A DNA stretch of 64,000 bases from Acidobacteriota bacterium (GTDB taxonomy: Bacteria; Acidobacteriota; UBA890; WLXD01), in contig WLXD01000007.1 in NCBI GenBank assembly GCA_012103255.1, positions 62,001 through 126,000 of the forward strand, written 5' to 3'. Under the pieces are notes generated by a model, which saw only the letters and a program-made list of their open reading frames with translations, was not told the origin of the DNA and did not search any database. Positions 8,927 through 17,888 of this stretch are shown here, piece after piece. Within the stretch, counting starts at the first letter, position 1; every line of letters starts with the position of its first letter. Both the position numbers and the translations under genes were made by a program.

Positions 8927-10044
8927 TCCAGCACGGCGTCGAGTTCGGCAATCTCGAAGCGATAGTTGATCTCGATCTCGTGCTTGATGTTCTCGATGCG
9001 GTCCTCGGGCTTCACGTGCGCCTCGAGCATCGAGTCGTTGTCATAGGTGCGGTCGCCGTAGAAATAGCGGAATCGTGTCCAGATATCGATTCCGGCGTGC
9101 ACGTCGTAGCCCGCCTCGAAGGCATAGCGCGCGCCCACACGATCGGCCTGGGCTTCGAGTTCCGATCCGTAGCCTGCCGTCCACATGCGCCCGCCGGCGA
9201 CGGCCGCCACCTGACCCACGTCGCGGGCAGTACCGCCTGGCAGCATTCCCAGGAGCAGGCCGCTGCCGAGGGACACGAGCGCCTGCTTCCACCAGCTCGG
9301 TCCGGTGTCCTTGCGCGCGTGCTCGTGAGTGAAGTGCGCGAGCTCGTGGCCGAGAACGATGGCGAGCTCGTCCTCGCTGGTTTCTTCGATCAGTCCGGTA
9401 TTCAGCCAGATCGAGCCGTTAGGAAGCGCCATGACGTTCCACAGTTCCGCATCGATCACGTAGAGGCGGACCGCGCCCGGGTCGAGGTATGGCGGCCTAA
9501 TGTTGTTCAGGACCCGCTCGGCCCGCACTACCCGATCGTCGTAGTCCACGATCTCGCCGATGATGGCTCGATGGTCGCCTTCCTGCTGGTAGACGTAGCC
9601 AACCTGCGCCCACTCGTTCTCCAGTTCGTTCGCCATCGACTCCACCGACCCCGACAGGAACTCACGGTCGTTTGGTTGTGCCGTGACGCGGTCGGCAACG
9701 ATTACGCCGTTGGCCGTCCGAACGCCCTCCACTCGGAAGCGATACCCGAGCTCGATGTCGGACGGGTTGAGCACCTCCTCTTCGTCGTCGGCTTCCATCT
9801 CGGTGCCGTGCCAGATCTGGACGCGCTGGCCGTCGGAAATGAAGATGCCGCCCTTGCGATATTCGGCGTAGGCGTCGAGCTCGATGGGTTCTCCCAGGGG
9901 CTGCGCCTCGCTCTCGAATACGGGAGGCGACTCCTGCTGCGCAGTATCCTGCTCCTGCTGGGACCCAGCGTGGGCTACCGCCGGGACAACGAAGATCGCG
10001 ATGAGCGCGCACGTCGGCAAGTGCTGACGCAGTGTGTGGCGCAT
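8917..10044 (-). CDS. M48 family metalloprotease with N-terminal OB-like domain, secreted
   Basis: Zinc endopeptidase, 375 residues. A signal peptide (about 1-26, ending AVAHA) is followed by a DUF5666/OB-like segment (about 45-115, with repeated RV and VTAQP elements). The M48 domain has the HExxH site HELAHFTHEH (about 234-243) and the third ligand Glu in ELEAQADRVG (about 290). The protein is likely periplasmic and resembles BepA/LoiP-type M48 peptidases, but no TPR region is visible. The ATG at 10044 is chosen for the signal peptide, although the frame is open for 120 codons upstream. It diverges from the BNR protein gene across 67 bases. Confidence 0.9.
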   Translation of the reverse strand: MRHTLRQHLPTCALIAIFVVPAVAHAGSQQEQDTAQQESPPVFESEAQPLGEPIELDAYAEYRKGGIFISDGQRVQIWHGTEMEADDEEEVLNPSDIELGYRFRVEGVRTANGVIVADRVTAQPNDREFLSGSVESMANELENEWAQVGYVYQQEGDHRAIIGEIVDYDDRVVRAERVLNNIRPPYLDPGAVRLYVIDAELWNVMALPNGSIWLNTGLIEETSEDELAIVLGHELAHFTHEHARKDTGPSWWKQALVSLGSGLLLGMLPGGTARDVGQVAAVAGGRMWTAGYGSELEAQADRVGARYAFEAGYDVHAGIDIWTRFRYFYGDRTYDNDSMLEAHVKPEDRIENIKHEIEINYRFEIAELDAVLDQR

Positions 10045-10111
10045 AAGAAGACTCCGAGTCTCGGCGGGGACGCCTCGACAGCAAGCTAACACCTGAGGTA
10101 AGGACTCCGCC

Positions 10112-11185
10112 ATGAGACAACAACATCGCCTGTTCCCTTCCCGACCCGCCGCACTTGCTGTCGTGGCAGTTACGCTGGCCGCGAATCTGGGCCTTGCCGC
10201 GGCAGGGTCGCCCTCACAGTCCGCGCCGCGCTGGGAAGTCTTCGATCCCGGAGTCACCGAGTCTCTACGCGGGCTCTCGGCCGTGAGTGCCGACGTCGCG
10301 TGGGCCACTGGATCCAATGGCCGATGGCTGCGAACGATCGACGGCGGGCGGACCTGGCAAAGCGGCCAGATCCTGGGTGCCGAAACACTCGGCGTCCGCG
10401 ACATCGAGGCTTTCGATGGCCTCTACGCGGTCGCCCTCACGATCGGTTCGCCAGGTCGCATCTACCGAACAAACGATGGCGGTTACAGCTGGGACCTGGT
10501 CTACGAGGACGACCGGCCGGATGTGTTCTTCAACTGCATGGACTTCGCCGATCGTGACCGCGGCTACGCCGTGGGCGACCCGATAGACGGCAGGTTCCTC
10601 TTCATCGAGACGACCGACGGAGGCAAGAACTGGGCGCCACTCTCCGCGCCCCACCGACCCGAACCGGAACCGGGAGAGGCACAGTTCGCCGCGAGCGGGA
10701 CCTGCCTCCAAGCGACGGGGAACGACGTCTGGATCGGCACCGGCGGTAGCGTGGCTCGGGTCTTCCACTCCGATAATCGGGGGCGCCGCTGGAACGCAGC
10801 TGCAACCCCACTGCAGCAAGGCTCCGCGGCAAAAGGCGTCTTCGGCCTCCTGATGGACCCTGACGGGCACGGTATCGCGGTAGGCGGGGATTACAGCCTC
10901 GAGGACGACCCCACCGACGCGGTCGCTCTCTCACACGACGGCGGCGCCAGTTGGAGTGCGGAGGGAATCACGGGCCTCACGGGATTCCGGTCGGCGCTCG
11001 CGAGCCTCGAAGGAGGCACCGACGTGCTGGTCGCCGTCGGGCCTGCGGGTACCGACATCTCCTACGATGCCGGACGCAGTTGGTCCGCGATCGCTGGCCC
11101 CGGATTCCACGTGACGCGCGCAGCAGACGATGGGGCCGTCTGGGCCGCCGGTGCGGACGGTCGGGTCGCTCGCCTGGCGCGTTAG
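10112..11185 (+). CDS. Secreted BNR/Ycf48-like beta-propeller protein
   Basis: A 357-residue exported protein with a signal peptide (about 1-32). It is built of repeated Asp-box/BNR elements: TIDGGRTW, TNDGGYSW, TTDGGKNW, SDNRGRRW, SHDGGASW and SYDAGRSW, about one per propeller blade. Such propellers occur in Ycf48-like assembly factors, sialidases and oxidoreductase-like secreted proteins. No sialidase catalytic residues (FRIP motif, Tyr-Glu pair) are visible, so a binding or structural role is more likely than hydrolysis. It ends 8 bases before the convergent FadN-like gene. Confidence 0.85.
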   Translation: MRQQHRLFPSRPAALAVVAVTLAANLGLAAAGSPSQSAPRWEVFDPGVTESLRGLSAVSADVAWATGSNGRWLRTIDGGRTWQSGQILGAETLGVRDIEAFDGLYAVALTIGSPGRIYRTNDGGYSWDLVYEDDRPDVFFNCMDFADRDRGYAVGDPIDGRFLFIETTDGGKNWAPLSAPHRPEPEPGEAQFAASGTCLQATGNDVWIGTGGSVARVFHSDNRGRRWNAAATPLQQGSAAKGVFGLLMDPDGHGIAVGGDYSLEDDPTDAVALSHDGGASWSAEGITGLTGFRSALASLEGGTDVLVAVGPAGTDISYDAGRSWSAIAGPGFHVTRAADDGAVWAAGADGRVARLAR

Positions 11186-11193
11186 CTCTGCCG

Positions 11194-13281
11194 CTAGACG
11201 TCGAGGGTCTTCGTGGCTTCGGCGCCGACGGCACCTCGGCGACAGGTATCCGTCACCATGAAGTCTGCCGAGTGGCGCGACTGCACGTCGACTGCATCCA
11301 CTAGCGGAACGCCGCAGGAGCCCTGGACACAGTCGACGATCGCCTTGCGAGCAGCCTCGACGGCCGGTGCGCCCGGCACGAGGTCCGGCACATCGGTCGG
11401 AACACCGGACAGCGCGTCTGCATGCAGCGGCCGCCGCTCCAGCCCATGGTCGCCATCGGTAGCCAGCGACCACACCAGAGCGAGGCACTCCTCCACCGGA
11501 CCAGCCGCGTCGACGAGCCAGCCGGCCGCCTTCGTACCGCTCACGAGCCTGCCGCTGAGCAGCATCTGCATCAGCCTGGCGTGACCATCGCCATCGGTGC
11601 GACGGAACGGCCAATGACACCCCTCCATCCCCGGCACTACTGGGAGAGTGACCTCCGGGAATCCGAGCGTCGCATCGTCCGCGGAGACCAGGTAATGGCA
11701 GTGCACCATCAACTCGAGCATGCCGCCGAGGCAACGCTTGCCGTTGATGAAGCCAACGGAAGTGGCGAAGTCGTCGTTGAGTCGGCGTGCGGTGCGCGAC
11801 CAGTCGTTCGAGACGCCGAATCCGGCATCGGTGTCTTCCAGCGCCGGGAAGAAGTTGCTGGTGTCGGCGCCCACAAGCTGACCCGCCAGGTGGAAGTCTC
11901 CCGTCAAAATCACGCGATCGATGTCTGCGGCCTTGAGCCAGTCGATCGCCCGATTGAGCTCGGCATCAACGTCGTGGTTGTAGGCCTCGCGCCCAATCGT
12001 GAGGACGCCAACCTGGCCATCGTGTTCCGCGTTCACGTAGAGCTGCTGCCACTCGGCCGACTCGATCGCATCGAGCGTGTCGGGGTGCCATGCCGCTCCC
12101 ACCGCTGCCGGGTGCAGCGCCTGGTAGCGCTCGACGATGTCGATCACGGCATCTGCACCGGCGTTGCGCATCATCGCGAGAGTGCCCGAGCGGAACTGCG
12201 CACATTGCTCGCCGATCAGATTCATCTGCGCCAGATGCGAACGCTTCTCCTGCAACATCAGCGTCGTCATCTGGAAAATCGGTCCATACAGCCAGGTACG
12301 CAGATCGTTGTCGGCATCGGCATCCAGCGACCAGTCCACGAGCGGTCGGAAGTGGTTCGGTGGATACCATTCAGCACCGGTCTCCTTGCGCTCGTCGAGC
12401 GTCGGAGTCGGGCGGAACACCTCGCCGTAATTCTCGGCCAGATGGTGCAGGCACGACCAGGTCAGGAAATCGGCTCCCTTGGCACCGATCGCATCATGGG
12501 CGCGGAAAGGATTCGGACCCAGGAGACGCCGCACGTGCTTGTCGATCTTCCAGAACGGCATGTTCGAAGCGTCGTGGTAGCGCAGACCGGCGAGGGTCAC
12601 GCCGCAGAAGAGCACGTCCAGTACGAAAGACCAATCGTCACTCACCCGCATCGGCTGCAGGCCGAGAGCCCACAGGAGTCGCGTCACGTCCGACGTCTCG
12701 TCTTCGACGATCTCGTAGATCTTGTTGATCTCGTGCGGGAAGGCCGGGTGCGCGATCCCGACGCCGAGCTCGCGACTCGGGAACCCCGACGTCACGGAGC
12801 GGATCTCGATCTCCGGGTAACGGCCGCGAAACAGCTCGTAGTGTCCTCGCTTGATGTCGAGGATCTCTGGAATGGCCTCGAGCAGGAAGCGCGGGTTGTA
12901 GCGATCGAGGTCCGCAGGGAGCGTGGCGCCGTCGTAGCTTACGCGTACGATGCTCTGCATGATCGCGTCGGCGCCATCGCGTCCGAACGCGCGCACGAGC
13001 CCGCCGTAGTGCTTGCTGATTCCATCGGGCGCGCTGGGCAGATCCAGCGCCACGATCGGCACGCCGTAAGGCTGGAGCCGCGACCCGAATTGCATGGCCT
13101 TGCCGGATCCGACGATGCCGTTGGCGCCGGAAATAACGAGCGCGCCGCGGCTATCGGCCGGACCGAACACGGCATCCACTGCGCCGTCGACGGATACCGG
13201 TAGCGCGCCGTTCGCGAAGATGTCGCGCACTGTCCCGAGGTCGATCGTTTCGAGCGTTGTCTGACGAAGAGTCGTGGTCAT
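11194..13281 (-). CDS. 3-hydroxyacyl-CoA dehydrogenase/enoyl-CoA hydratase fusion (FadN-like order)
   Basis: Bifunctional beta-oxidation enzyme, 695 residues. The N-terminal Rossmann domain has a dinucleotide fold SGANGIVGSGKA (about 51-62), an atypical form of the GxGxxG motif, and an acidic residue after the second strand (VALD). The dehydrogenase C-terminal helices run to about 330. A crotonase-like domain follows at about 425-600, with the oxyanion-type segment GKRCLGGMLELMVHC. Dehydrogenase first and hydratase second is the order of Bacillus FadN, opposite to FadB. The ATG at 13281 lies 4 bases after the thiolase stop, so the pair would oxidise and cleave acyl-CoA together. Divergence in both domains leaves the exact substrate open. 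Confidence 0.83.
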   Translation of the reverse strand: MTTTLRQTTLETIDLGTVRDIFANGALPVSVDGAVDAVFGPADSRGALVISGANGIVGSGKAMQFGSRLQPYGVPIVALDLPSAPDGISKHYGGLVRAFGRDGADAIMQSIVRVSYDGATLPADLDRYNPRFLLEAIPEILDIKRGHYELFRGRYPEIEIRSVTSGFPSRELGVGIAHPAFPHEINKIYEIVEDETSDVTRLLWALGLQPMRVSDDWSFVLDVLFCGVTLAGLRYHDASNMPFWKIDKHVRRLLGPNPFRAHDAIGAKGADFLTWSCLHHLAENYGEVFRPTPTLDERKETGAEWYPPNHFRPLVDWSLDADADNDLRTWLYGPIFQMTTLMLQEKRSHLAQMNLIGEQCAQFRSGTLAMMRNAGADAVIDIVERYQALHPAAVGAAWHPDTLDAIESAEWQQLYVNAEHDGQVGVLTIGREAYNHDVDAELNRAIDWLKAADIDRVILTGDFHLAGQLVGADTSNFFPALEDTDAGFGVSNDWSRTARRLNDDFATSVGFINGKRCLGGMLELMVHCHYLVSADDATLGFPEVTLPVVPGMEGCHWPFRRTDGDGHARLMQMLLSGRLVSGTKAAGWLVDAAGPVEECLALVWSLATDGDHGLERRPLHADALSGVPTDVPDLVPGAPAVEAARKAIVDCVQGSCGVPLVDAVDVQSRHSADFMVTDTCRRGAVGAEATKTLDV

Positions 13282-13285
13282 CGCT

Positions 13286-14467
13286 CTATCCCTCAACCTT
13301 GAGAACGGCAGCGATCCCGACATCGCCGGCCGCGCAACCGAAGACCAGCACGTAGCCACCGCCCAGGTCGACTGCTTCTTCGAGCGCTTCGATGACGATG
13401 CGCGTCAGCGTCGGCCCCTGGGGATGACCCCACACCAGCGAGCAGCCCGTCTTGTTCATCTCGCGCCAGTCGTAGTCGAGCACCTTGGCGAAAATCGCAT
13501 CGTTGACCGCAAACGGGTTGTGATCCTTCACAACCGCCATGTCGTCCATCGTAAGCCCGGTGCGATCGAGCAACTTCTTCACGGCCATCGCCGGCGCCTC
13601 GGGCATAAACGCAGGGTTCACGCGCACCTCGGCCTTCGCCACAACCGAGATCTGGATCTCCGGTCGCTTGCTGAGATCGGCAACACGATCCTTGTTGCAG
13701 ACAAGCAGCGTCGCCATGCCGTCGGACGCGTGCGTCTGAGTGCCTGAGGTCACGCAAGTGTCGAGTTCACGCTGCGCAGCAAGACTCTCGCGCGTGATCA
13801 TGCGCACGCCGAGGTCGGCGTCGATCGTTCCGAGCTTCTTGCCCTGCACGGTGAGCAGGTCGAGCGGCACCATTACCCGGTCGAGGAATCCCGACTCCTT
13901 GGCGTTGAAGTACTGCTCGTAGCGATGGAACGTCAGGTCGTCGACTTCGCGACGATCGAGCTTGTACTTGCGCGCCGCGTTGCCGCCGGTGTTGAGCATG
14001 GCCTGCCCGGTCACCGGATCGAAACCGAAGTTGTCCCAGACATCGGCGATCGGCACCGTCCGCTGATACGAGCGCCGCTCGGGAAACACGCCCACGGGCG
14101 AATCGCTGGTGCGATCGAACGTCAGCACACCCACGACGTCGTGACTACCGATTGCCACTTCATTGGCACCCTGGATGATTGCCTGGAGCCCCGTGGCGCA
14201 CGCCTGCTCGATATGGAATCCGGGAAGACGCTTGCCCATGAGGCTCGCGATCATCGGCGCCGTCCAGAACTTCCAGTGGTACGGCACCGTCGACCCGATA
14301 ACCAGATATTCGAGTTCGCTCTTCGGCACGCCGCGCAGGCCCATGATGCGGGCCATCGACTCGCCGGCGAATTGACCGATATTGACCTCGGCAAGGGCCG
14401 AAGTCTGCCAGGCCGGGAAGTAGCTACTCCCCCAGGTGCCATAGGGGATCCGGGCTTCACCAAGCAT
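13286..14467 (-). CDS. Acetyl-CoA acetyltransferase (thiolase, FadA-like)
   Basis: Thiolase of 393 residues, cleaving 3-ketoacyl-CoA in beta-oxidation. The nucleophilic Cys is in IEQACATGLQAI (about 88). The late motifs are KDHNPFAVND (His/Asn), WGHPQGPT and the second catalytic Cys in VFGCAAGD, which stands where many thiolases have a Gly-rich CGGGG. The start at 14467 gives MLGEARIPYG, the typical thiolase N-terminus; the frame is open upstream. It is first in an operon with the FadN-like enzyme, mirroring the Bacillus fadNA arrangement. The C-terminal motif is divergent, so a narrower substrate than classical FadA is possible. Confidence 0.9.
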   Translation of the reverse strand: MLGEARIPYGTWGSSYFPAWQTSALAEVNIGQFAGESMARIMGLRGVPKSELEYLVIGSTVPYHWKFWTAPMIASLMGKRLPGFHIEQACATGLQAIIQGANEVAIGSHDVVGVLTFDRTSDSPVGVFPERRSYQRTVPIADVWDNFGFDPVTGQAMLNTGGNAARKYKLDRREVDDLTFHRYEQYFNAKESGFLDRVMVPLDLLTVQGKKLGTIDADLGVRMITRESLAAQRELDTCVTSGTQTHASDGMATLLVCNKDRVADLSKRPEIQISVVAKAEVRVNPAFMPEAPAMAVKKLLDRTGLTMDDMAVVKDHNPFAVNDAIFAKVLDYDWREMNKTGCSLVWGHPQGPTLTRIVIEALEEAVDLGGGYVLVFGCAAGDVGIAAVLKVEG

Positions 14468-14570
14468 CGCTGCTCCCTTGGGGTTGTGTCGCAGTCCCGT
14501 CGGGCGGCCGGTGGAAGAGATCACGGGCTCGACAGGGCGTCAGACCATGATCCTACCTAGTGGGATAGCC

Positions 14571-14586
14571 GTCCGCTTGCGCGGAC
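14571..14586 (-). terminator. Short hairpin after the first ADOP gene
   Basis: On the minus strand a 6-base-pair stem GTCCGC/GCGGAC is capped by a GCAA (GNRA) tetraloop, 44 bases after the permease stop. No T-run follows, so it may be a weak or Rho-assisted end, or a mRNA 3' stabiliser. The rest of the 162-base gap holds no gene. Confidence 0.35.
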
Positions 14587-14629
14587 ACCGTCTCAGCGCC
14601 CGACGGCGGATCCGGCCCGGCCAGGGAGT

Positions 14630-17101
14630 TCAGTCGGTGCGGATCACTTCGATCGGATCGATGCGGGCTGCACGTCGTGCAGGCAGCCAGCACGCACCCA
14701 CTGCGACCAGTAGCAGCCCGGCGCCGACCACCGCGGAGGCAACCGGGTCGAAGCCGCCAAGCTCGTAGAGCTGGGATCGCGCAATGGCCGCGAGCCCCAT
14801 AGCGGCGGCCGTGCCCGCGGCAAGTCCTATCGCCACGGCGGTCATCCACTCATTGATCACCTCGCGCACGACGCGCTCACGCGGGGCGCCAATCGCCATC
14901 CGTATGCCCGTTTCGCGCCTGCGCTGTACCACCGAGTAGGCGATCACGCTCTGGATACCGAAGGCTGCGAGCGCCGCCGCGAGGAGCCCGAAGATGCCCA
15001 TCATCTGAGCGGCGAATCGTGGCCGGGAGAGCGACATGTCGAAGCGCTGCTGCACGGTGAATACCCGCACCGGCAGGCCCGGGAACTTCGCCTCGACAAG
15101 GCCGCGCGCACTTGCCGCCACCGCAGATGGCGGGCCGGCAACGCGCAGCATCGTGTTGCTCCACGACATCGTGCCCCAGCCACTCGAACGGCCCTGCGCG
15201 TACGGCACGTAGAACTCGTCCTGCGGCGGAGAGTCGACGCCGTTGTGCAGCGTGTTCCCGACGATCCCCACGACCATCACCCAGGGACTCTCCGTGGGCT
15301 GCTCCGGTCTGCCATCTGCGCCCGTCCGGGCGATCGCATCCAGCCGGAGTCTCTTGCCCACCGCCGATTCGCCGGGGAAGACCCTGTTGGCCGCCTGTTG
15401 ATTCAGGAGAGCAACCGGAGTTCCGCGATCATCATCCGTCACCTCGAACGCGCGGCCTTCGAGCAAAGGAATGCCCGCAGTCTCGAAGTAGCCGGGCCCG
15501 GCCATCATCGCCACCAGGCGGACCGAATCGTCCGGCCGGTCCTCGAGGTCAACCTGACGCGCGCCTCCGGTGGTCCAGAACGGCGAATTGGACACCATTC
15601 CGGCGTTCTCGACGCCCGGCAACGCCGCCAGTTCGTCCGCGGTGGCCTGGTGCGTTGCTGCAAACTCGTCCGGATCGCCGTGGCTCGAATCGAGCGAGTA
15701 GCTGACCGCCAGCAACCGATCGACCTCCAATCCGGGATCCGTCGCGAGCAATTGCCAGAACTCGCCGACCACTGTGCCGGTGCCGAGCAGCACCACCGAG
15801 GCCACGGCCACCTCTGCAGCAACCACCATGCGGCCGCGACGTTGGCTGTCGCCGGCGATCCCTCCGCGCCCCGTGCGCAACGCCTCAGCGTCGTCGGCGG
15901 CGGCGGCGCGCAGAGCCGGTACGATACCGAACAGAAGGCTCGTCGCCACGCTCACGGCTATCGCGAAGAGGAGAACCCGGCCATCGAGAGCGACTTCATC
16001 GAGCCGCGGCAGGCTCGACGGCAACCATCCCGTGACCGACTCGAGCGCGAGGTACGCCAGTCCGAGTCCCGCCGCCCCGCCGATTCCCCCGACGAACAGA
16101 CTCTCGGCAAGTTGCTGCGTGAGCACCCGACGGCGTGAGGCCCCAAGCGCCTTTCGAACCGCCATCTCGTAGCGACGTCCCGCCGACTGGGCCAGGAGAA
16201 GATTGGCCACGTTTGCGCACGCGGCTACCAGGATCAGTCCGACGGCCACCAGCAGCAGAACCAGTGCGGGACGCAAAGTCCCGACGACTTCGTCATGCAC
16301 GGATCGAAGTCGCATGCGCCACTCGTCGGCCTCCGGGTAGGCATCGGGATAGCGCGCGACGTACTCCTGCGTCACGGCATCAACCTCGCGTTGCGCCTGA
16401 TCGAAGTCGACTCCCGGGCGCAACCGGCCGACGAAATAGGCGAGGCGATTTTCGCGATCGTCGGCGGGATCGGGCTCGAGCAAAGGCAGGATGAGGCTTG
16501 TGCGACCTGGCCATTTCGTGTCGACGGGAACCTGGAACGAATCCGGCATCACGCCGACAACCGTGTACGCCTCGCCGTCGAGGATGATCTCGCGCCCCAG
16601 CACCTCCGGCTCGGCGTCAAATCGCAACCGCCACACGCGCCCGTTGAGGATCACGACACGGTCGTTCCCCGGGGTGTGTTCGGTGGGCAGGAAAGCCCGT
16701 CCCAGCTGAGGCTGAACGCGCAGCGTGTCGAGCAGCGCGGAGTCAACGTAGGTTGTCCACATCGGCACAGCGACGTCGTCCACGTTGATGTTCATCGACC
16801 CGTAGCCAAAACCGGTGATCGACTCGAACGCCTGCGTCCCGGCCCGAAGATCGACCATTTCCTGCTTCGACATCGAGGGGTTGAACAATCCGGCGCCCGG
16901 GCGCGACTGCCAGCCGACGACGAGGTCCTCGGGCGCCTCGTAGGGCATGGGGCGCAACAGCACCGCATCCACCACGCTGAAGATCGTTGTCGAGGCCGCG
17001 ATACCCGCTGCCAGTATCAGCACAATGAGCGCCGTCATCGCCGGCCGGCGACGGAGTGAACGAGCGGCGTGCCACGCCGCGGTCGTGAAGCTGCCAAACA
17101 T
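14630..17101 (-). CDS. ADOP-type FtsX/MacB orphan permease (main part)
   Basis: Membrane protein of 823 residues as read. It has two tandem MacB periplasmic core plus FtsX units: the first TM at about 20-43 with ILAAGIAASTTIFSVV, periplasmic domain, FtsX helices at about 270-400, then a second periplasmic domain and three final helices. It ends in the family tail IDPIEVIRTD. No ATPase gene is adjacent, as usual for these orphan permeases, so the energy source is unknown. There is no ribosome site before the ATG at 17101. The N-terminal cytoplasmic domain common to the family is encoded just upstream in another frame, so the native gene is probably 14630-17345 with a one-base indel. Confidence 0.88.
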   Translation of the reverse strand: MFGSFTTAAWHAARSLRRRPAMTALIVLILAAGIAASTTIFSVVDAVLLRPMPYEAPEDLVVGWQSRPGAGLFNPSMSKQEMVDLRAGTQAFESITGFGYGSMNINVDDVAVPMWTTYVDSALLDTLRVQPQLGRAFLPTEHTPGNDRVVILNGRVWRLRFDAEPEVLGREIILDGEAYTVVGVMPDSFQVPVDTKWPGRTSLILPLLEPDPADDRENRLAYFVGRLRPGVDFDQAQREVDAVTQEYVARYPDAYPEADEWRMRLRSVHDEVVGTLRPALVLLLVAVGLILVAACANVANLLLAQSAGRRYEMAVRKALGASRRRVLTQQLAESLFVGGIGGAAGLGLAYLALESVTGWLPSSLPRLDEVALDGRVLLFAIAVSVATSLLFGIVPALRAAAADDAEALRTGRGGIAGDSQRRGRMVVAAEVAVASVVLLGTGTVVGEFWQLLATDPGLEVDRLLAVSYSLDSSHGDPDEFAATHQATADELAALPGVENAGMVSNSPFWTTGGARQVDLEDRPDDSVRLVAMMAGPGYFETAGIPLLEGRAFEVTDDDRGTPVALLNQQAANRVFPGESAVGKRLRLDAIARTGADGRPEQPTESPWVMVVGIVGNTLHNGVDSPPQDEFYVPYAQGRSSGWGTMSWSNTMLRVAGPPSAVAASARGLVEAKFPGLPVRVFTVQQRFDMSLSRPRFAAQMMGIFGLLAAALAAFGIQSVIAYSVVQRRRETGIRMAIGAPRERVVREVINEWMTAVAIGLAAGTAAAMGLAAIARSQLYELGGFDPVASAVVGAGLLLVAVGACWLPARRAARIDPIEVIRTD

Positions 17102-17345
17102 AGTGTTGAAAACCGGAGGGATCGACAGGTGAGGCCACGCCCGCCCAGCGGTCGCGCAGCCCGTTGCGGAACGCGTCGGCGCATTCGTTGACGACGAACT
17201 TCAGTCGCGCGGTACGCCCGGAGATTCCGAGGTATCGACGCTCGAAAGTCGCGACCATCTCTGGCCCGAGCTGTCGGCGCATGCTCGGTGGATAGCTGAG
17301 CAGCGCCAACCGATAGAGGCCACTCGCCCGGACGTTGCGCATCAT
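17102..17345 (-). CDS. N-terminal domain of the same ADOP permease, out of frame with the rest
   Basis: The ATG at 17345 lies 2 bases after the PadR stop and begins the ADOP leader domain (SGLYRLALLSYPPSMRRQLG, as in LRLYPKRFRQRYG of the copy at 36.8 kb). This frame passes into the permease in the wrong register. Removing one T from the run at 17109-17112 joins it to the permease and yields about 904 residues. The in-frame copies here have 874-911. I read it as one gene broken by an indel, either sequencing error or mutation. Left uncorrected, the frame runs on meaninglessly to 16743. Confidence 0.7.
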
Positions 17346-17347
17346 GA

Positions 17348-17683
17348 CTAGCCGCGCGGAAGCAGCTGCTTCGATCGTGCCTGCGCTACCAGCAGGCCCA
17401 GACGGCGCGCCTCGCCTCGGGCCGCCGCCAGGCCCTCATCGGTGAGTTCGTAGTACACGCGACGCTCATCGTCGTCGGTGTCAGGCCGGCTTGAACTCTC
17501 TCGGATTACGCCTTTGTTCAGCAGGCGCCGAATCGCCGAATAGAGCGTGCCGGTGCCCATCCGGACCTCGCCGTCGGTGCGGCCCTCGATCTCACGCAAG
17601 ATGCCGTACCCGTGGCGCGGCCTGTCGGCGAGCGACATGAGGATATGGAACATGGAGGTGGTCAAAGAGCCTTCGGTCGCCAC
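17348..17683 (-). CDS. PadR family transcriptional regulator
   Basis: Winged-helix repressor of 111 residues. The N-terminal PadR core is clear: HILMSLADRPRHGYGILREI, GTGTLYSAIRRLLNKGVI with the recognition helix, and a wing with RRVYYELTDEG; a short C-terminal helix provides dimer contacts. It is 2 bases upstream of the ADOP leader domain, so the regulator and permease are translationally coupled. A dyad-containing element at 17724-17750, just upstream of the start, is the likely binding site for autoregulation. The effector is unknown; PadR proteins of this size often sense small aromatic or hydrophobic compounds. Confidence 0.9.
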   Translation of the reverse strand: MATEGSLTTSMFHILMSLADRPRHGYGILREIEGRTDGEVRMGTGTLYSAIRRLLNKGVIRESSSRPDTDDDERRVYYELTDEGLAAARGEARRLGLLVAQARSKQLLPRG

Positions 17684-17723
17684 GGCGATCTCCAGGAGGG
17701 AATTTACCTAAGTCGCGCCAAAC

Positions 17724-17750
17724 TATATCACGACGCGATCTATCGCAACA
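17724..17750 (-). promoter_or_regulatory. Putative PadR operator, shared with the PadR-less ADOP gene
   Basis: The 27 bases match 45095-45121 at 22 positions, including CGAT-x-TATCGCAACA. It contains the near-palindrome CGATCTATCG (17736-17745). It lies about 40 bases upstream of the PadR start, in the same orientation to the gene as the second copy has to its permease. Confidence 0.55.
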
Positions 17751-17888
17751 AAACTGACGGACCTCCTGCGAAACGTCGTACGCGCGGGCTCGCTCCGTCG
17801 CATACTTGGAACTATCGCGCCCATCGCCGCGAACGCCGGAAATCCGCCGGTCACGATACGCGCCCCAGGCTGCACGCAGGTTTTCCGA

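Noticed and set aside
8980-10089. A 369-codon plus-strand frame over the M48 gene
   Set aside because: Antisense to a gene with an intact HExxH site; no start signal and no domain.
11422-13203. A 593-codon open frame on the plus strand
   Set aside because: It lies wholly opposite the FadN-like gene, its translation is Arg/His/Val-rich without any domain, and high-GC genes commonly leave such open antisense frames.
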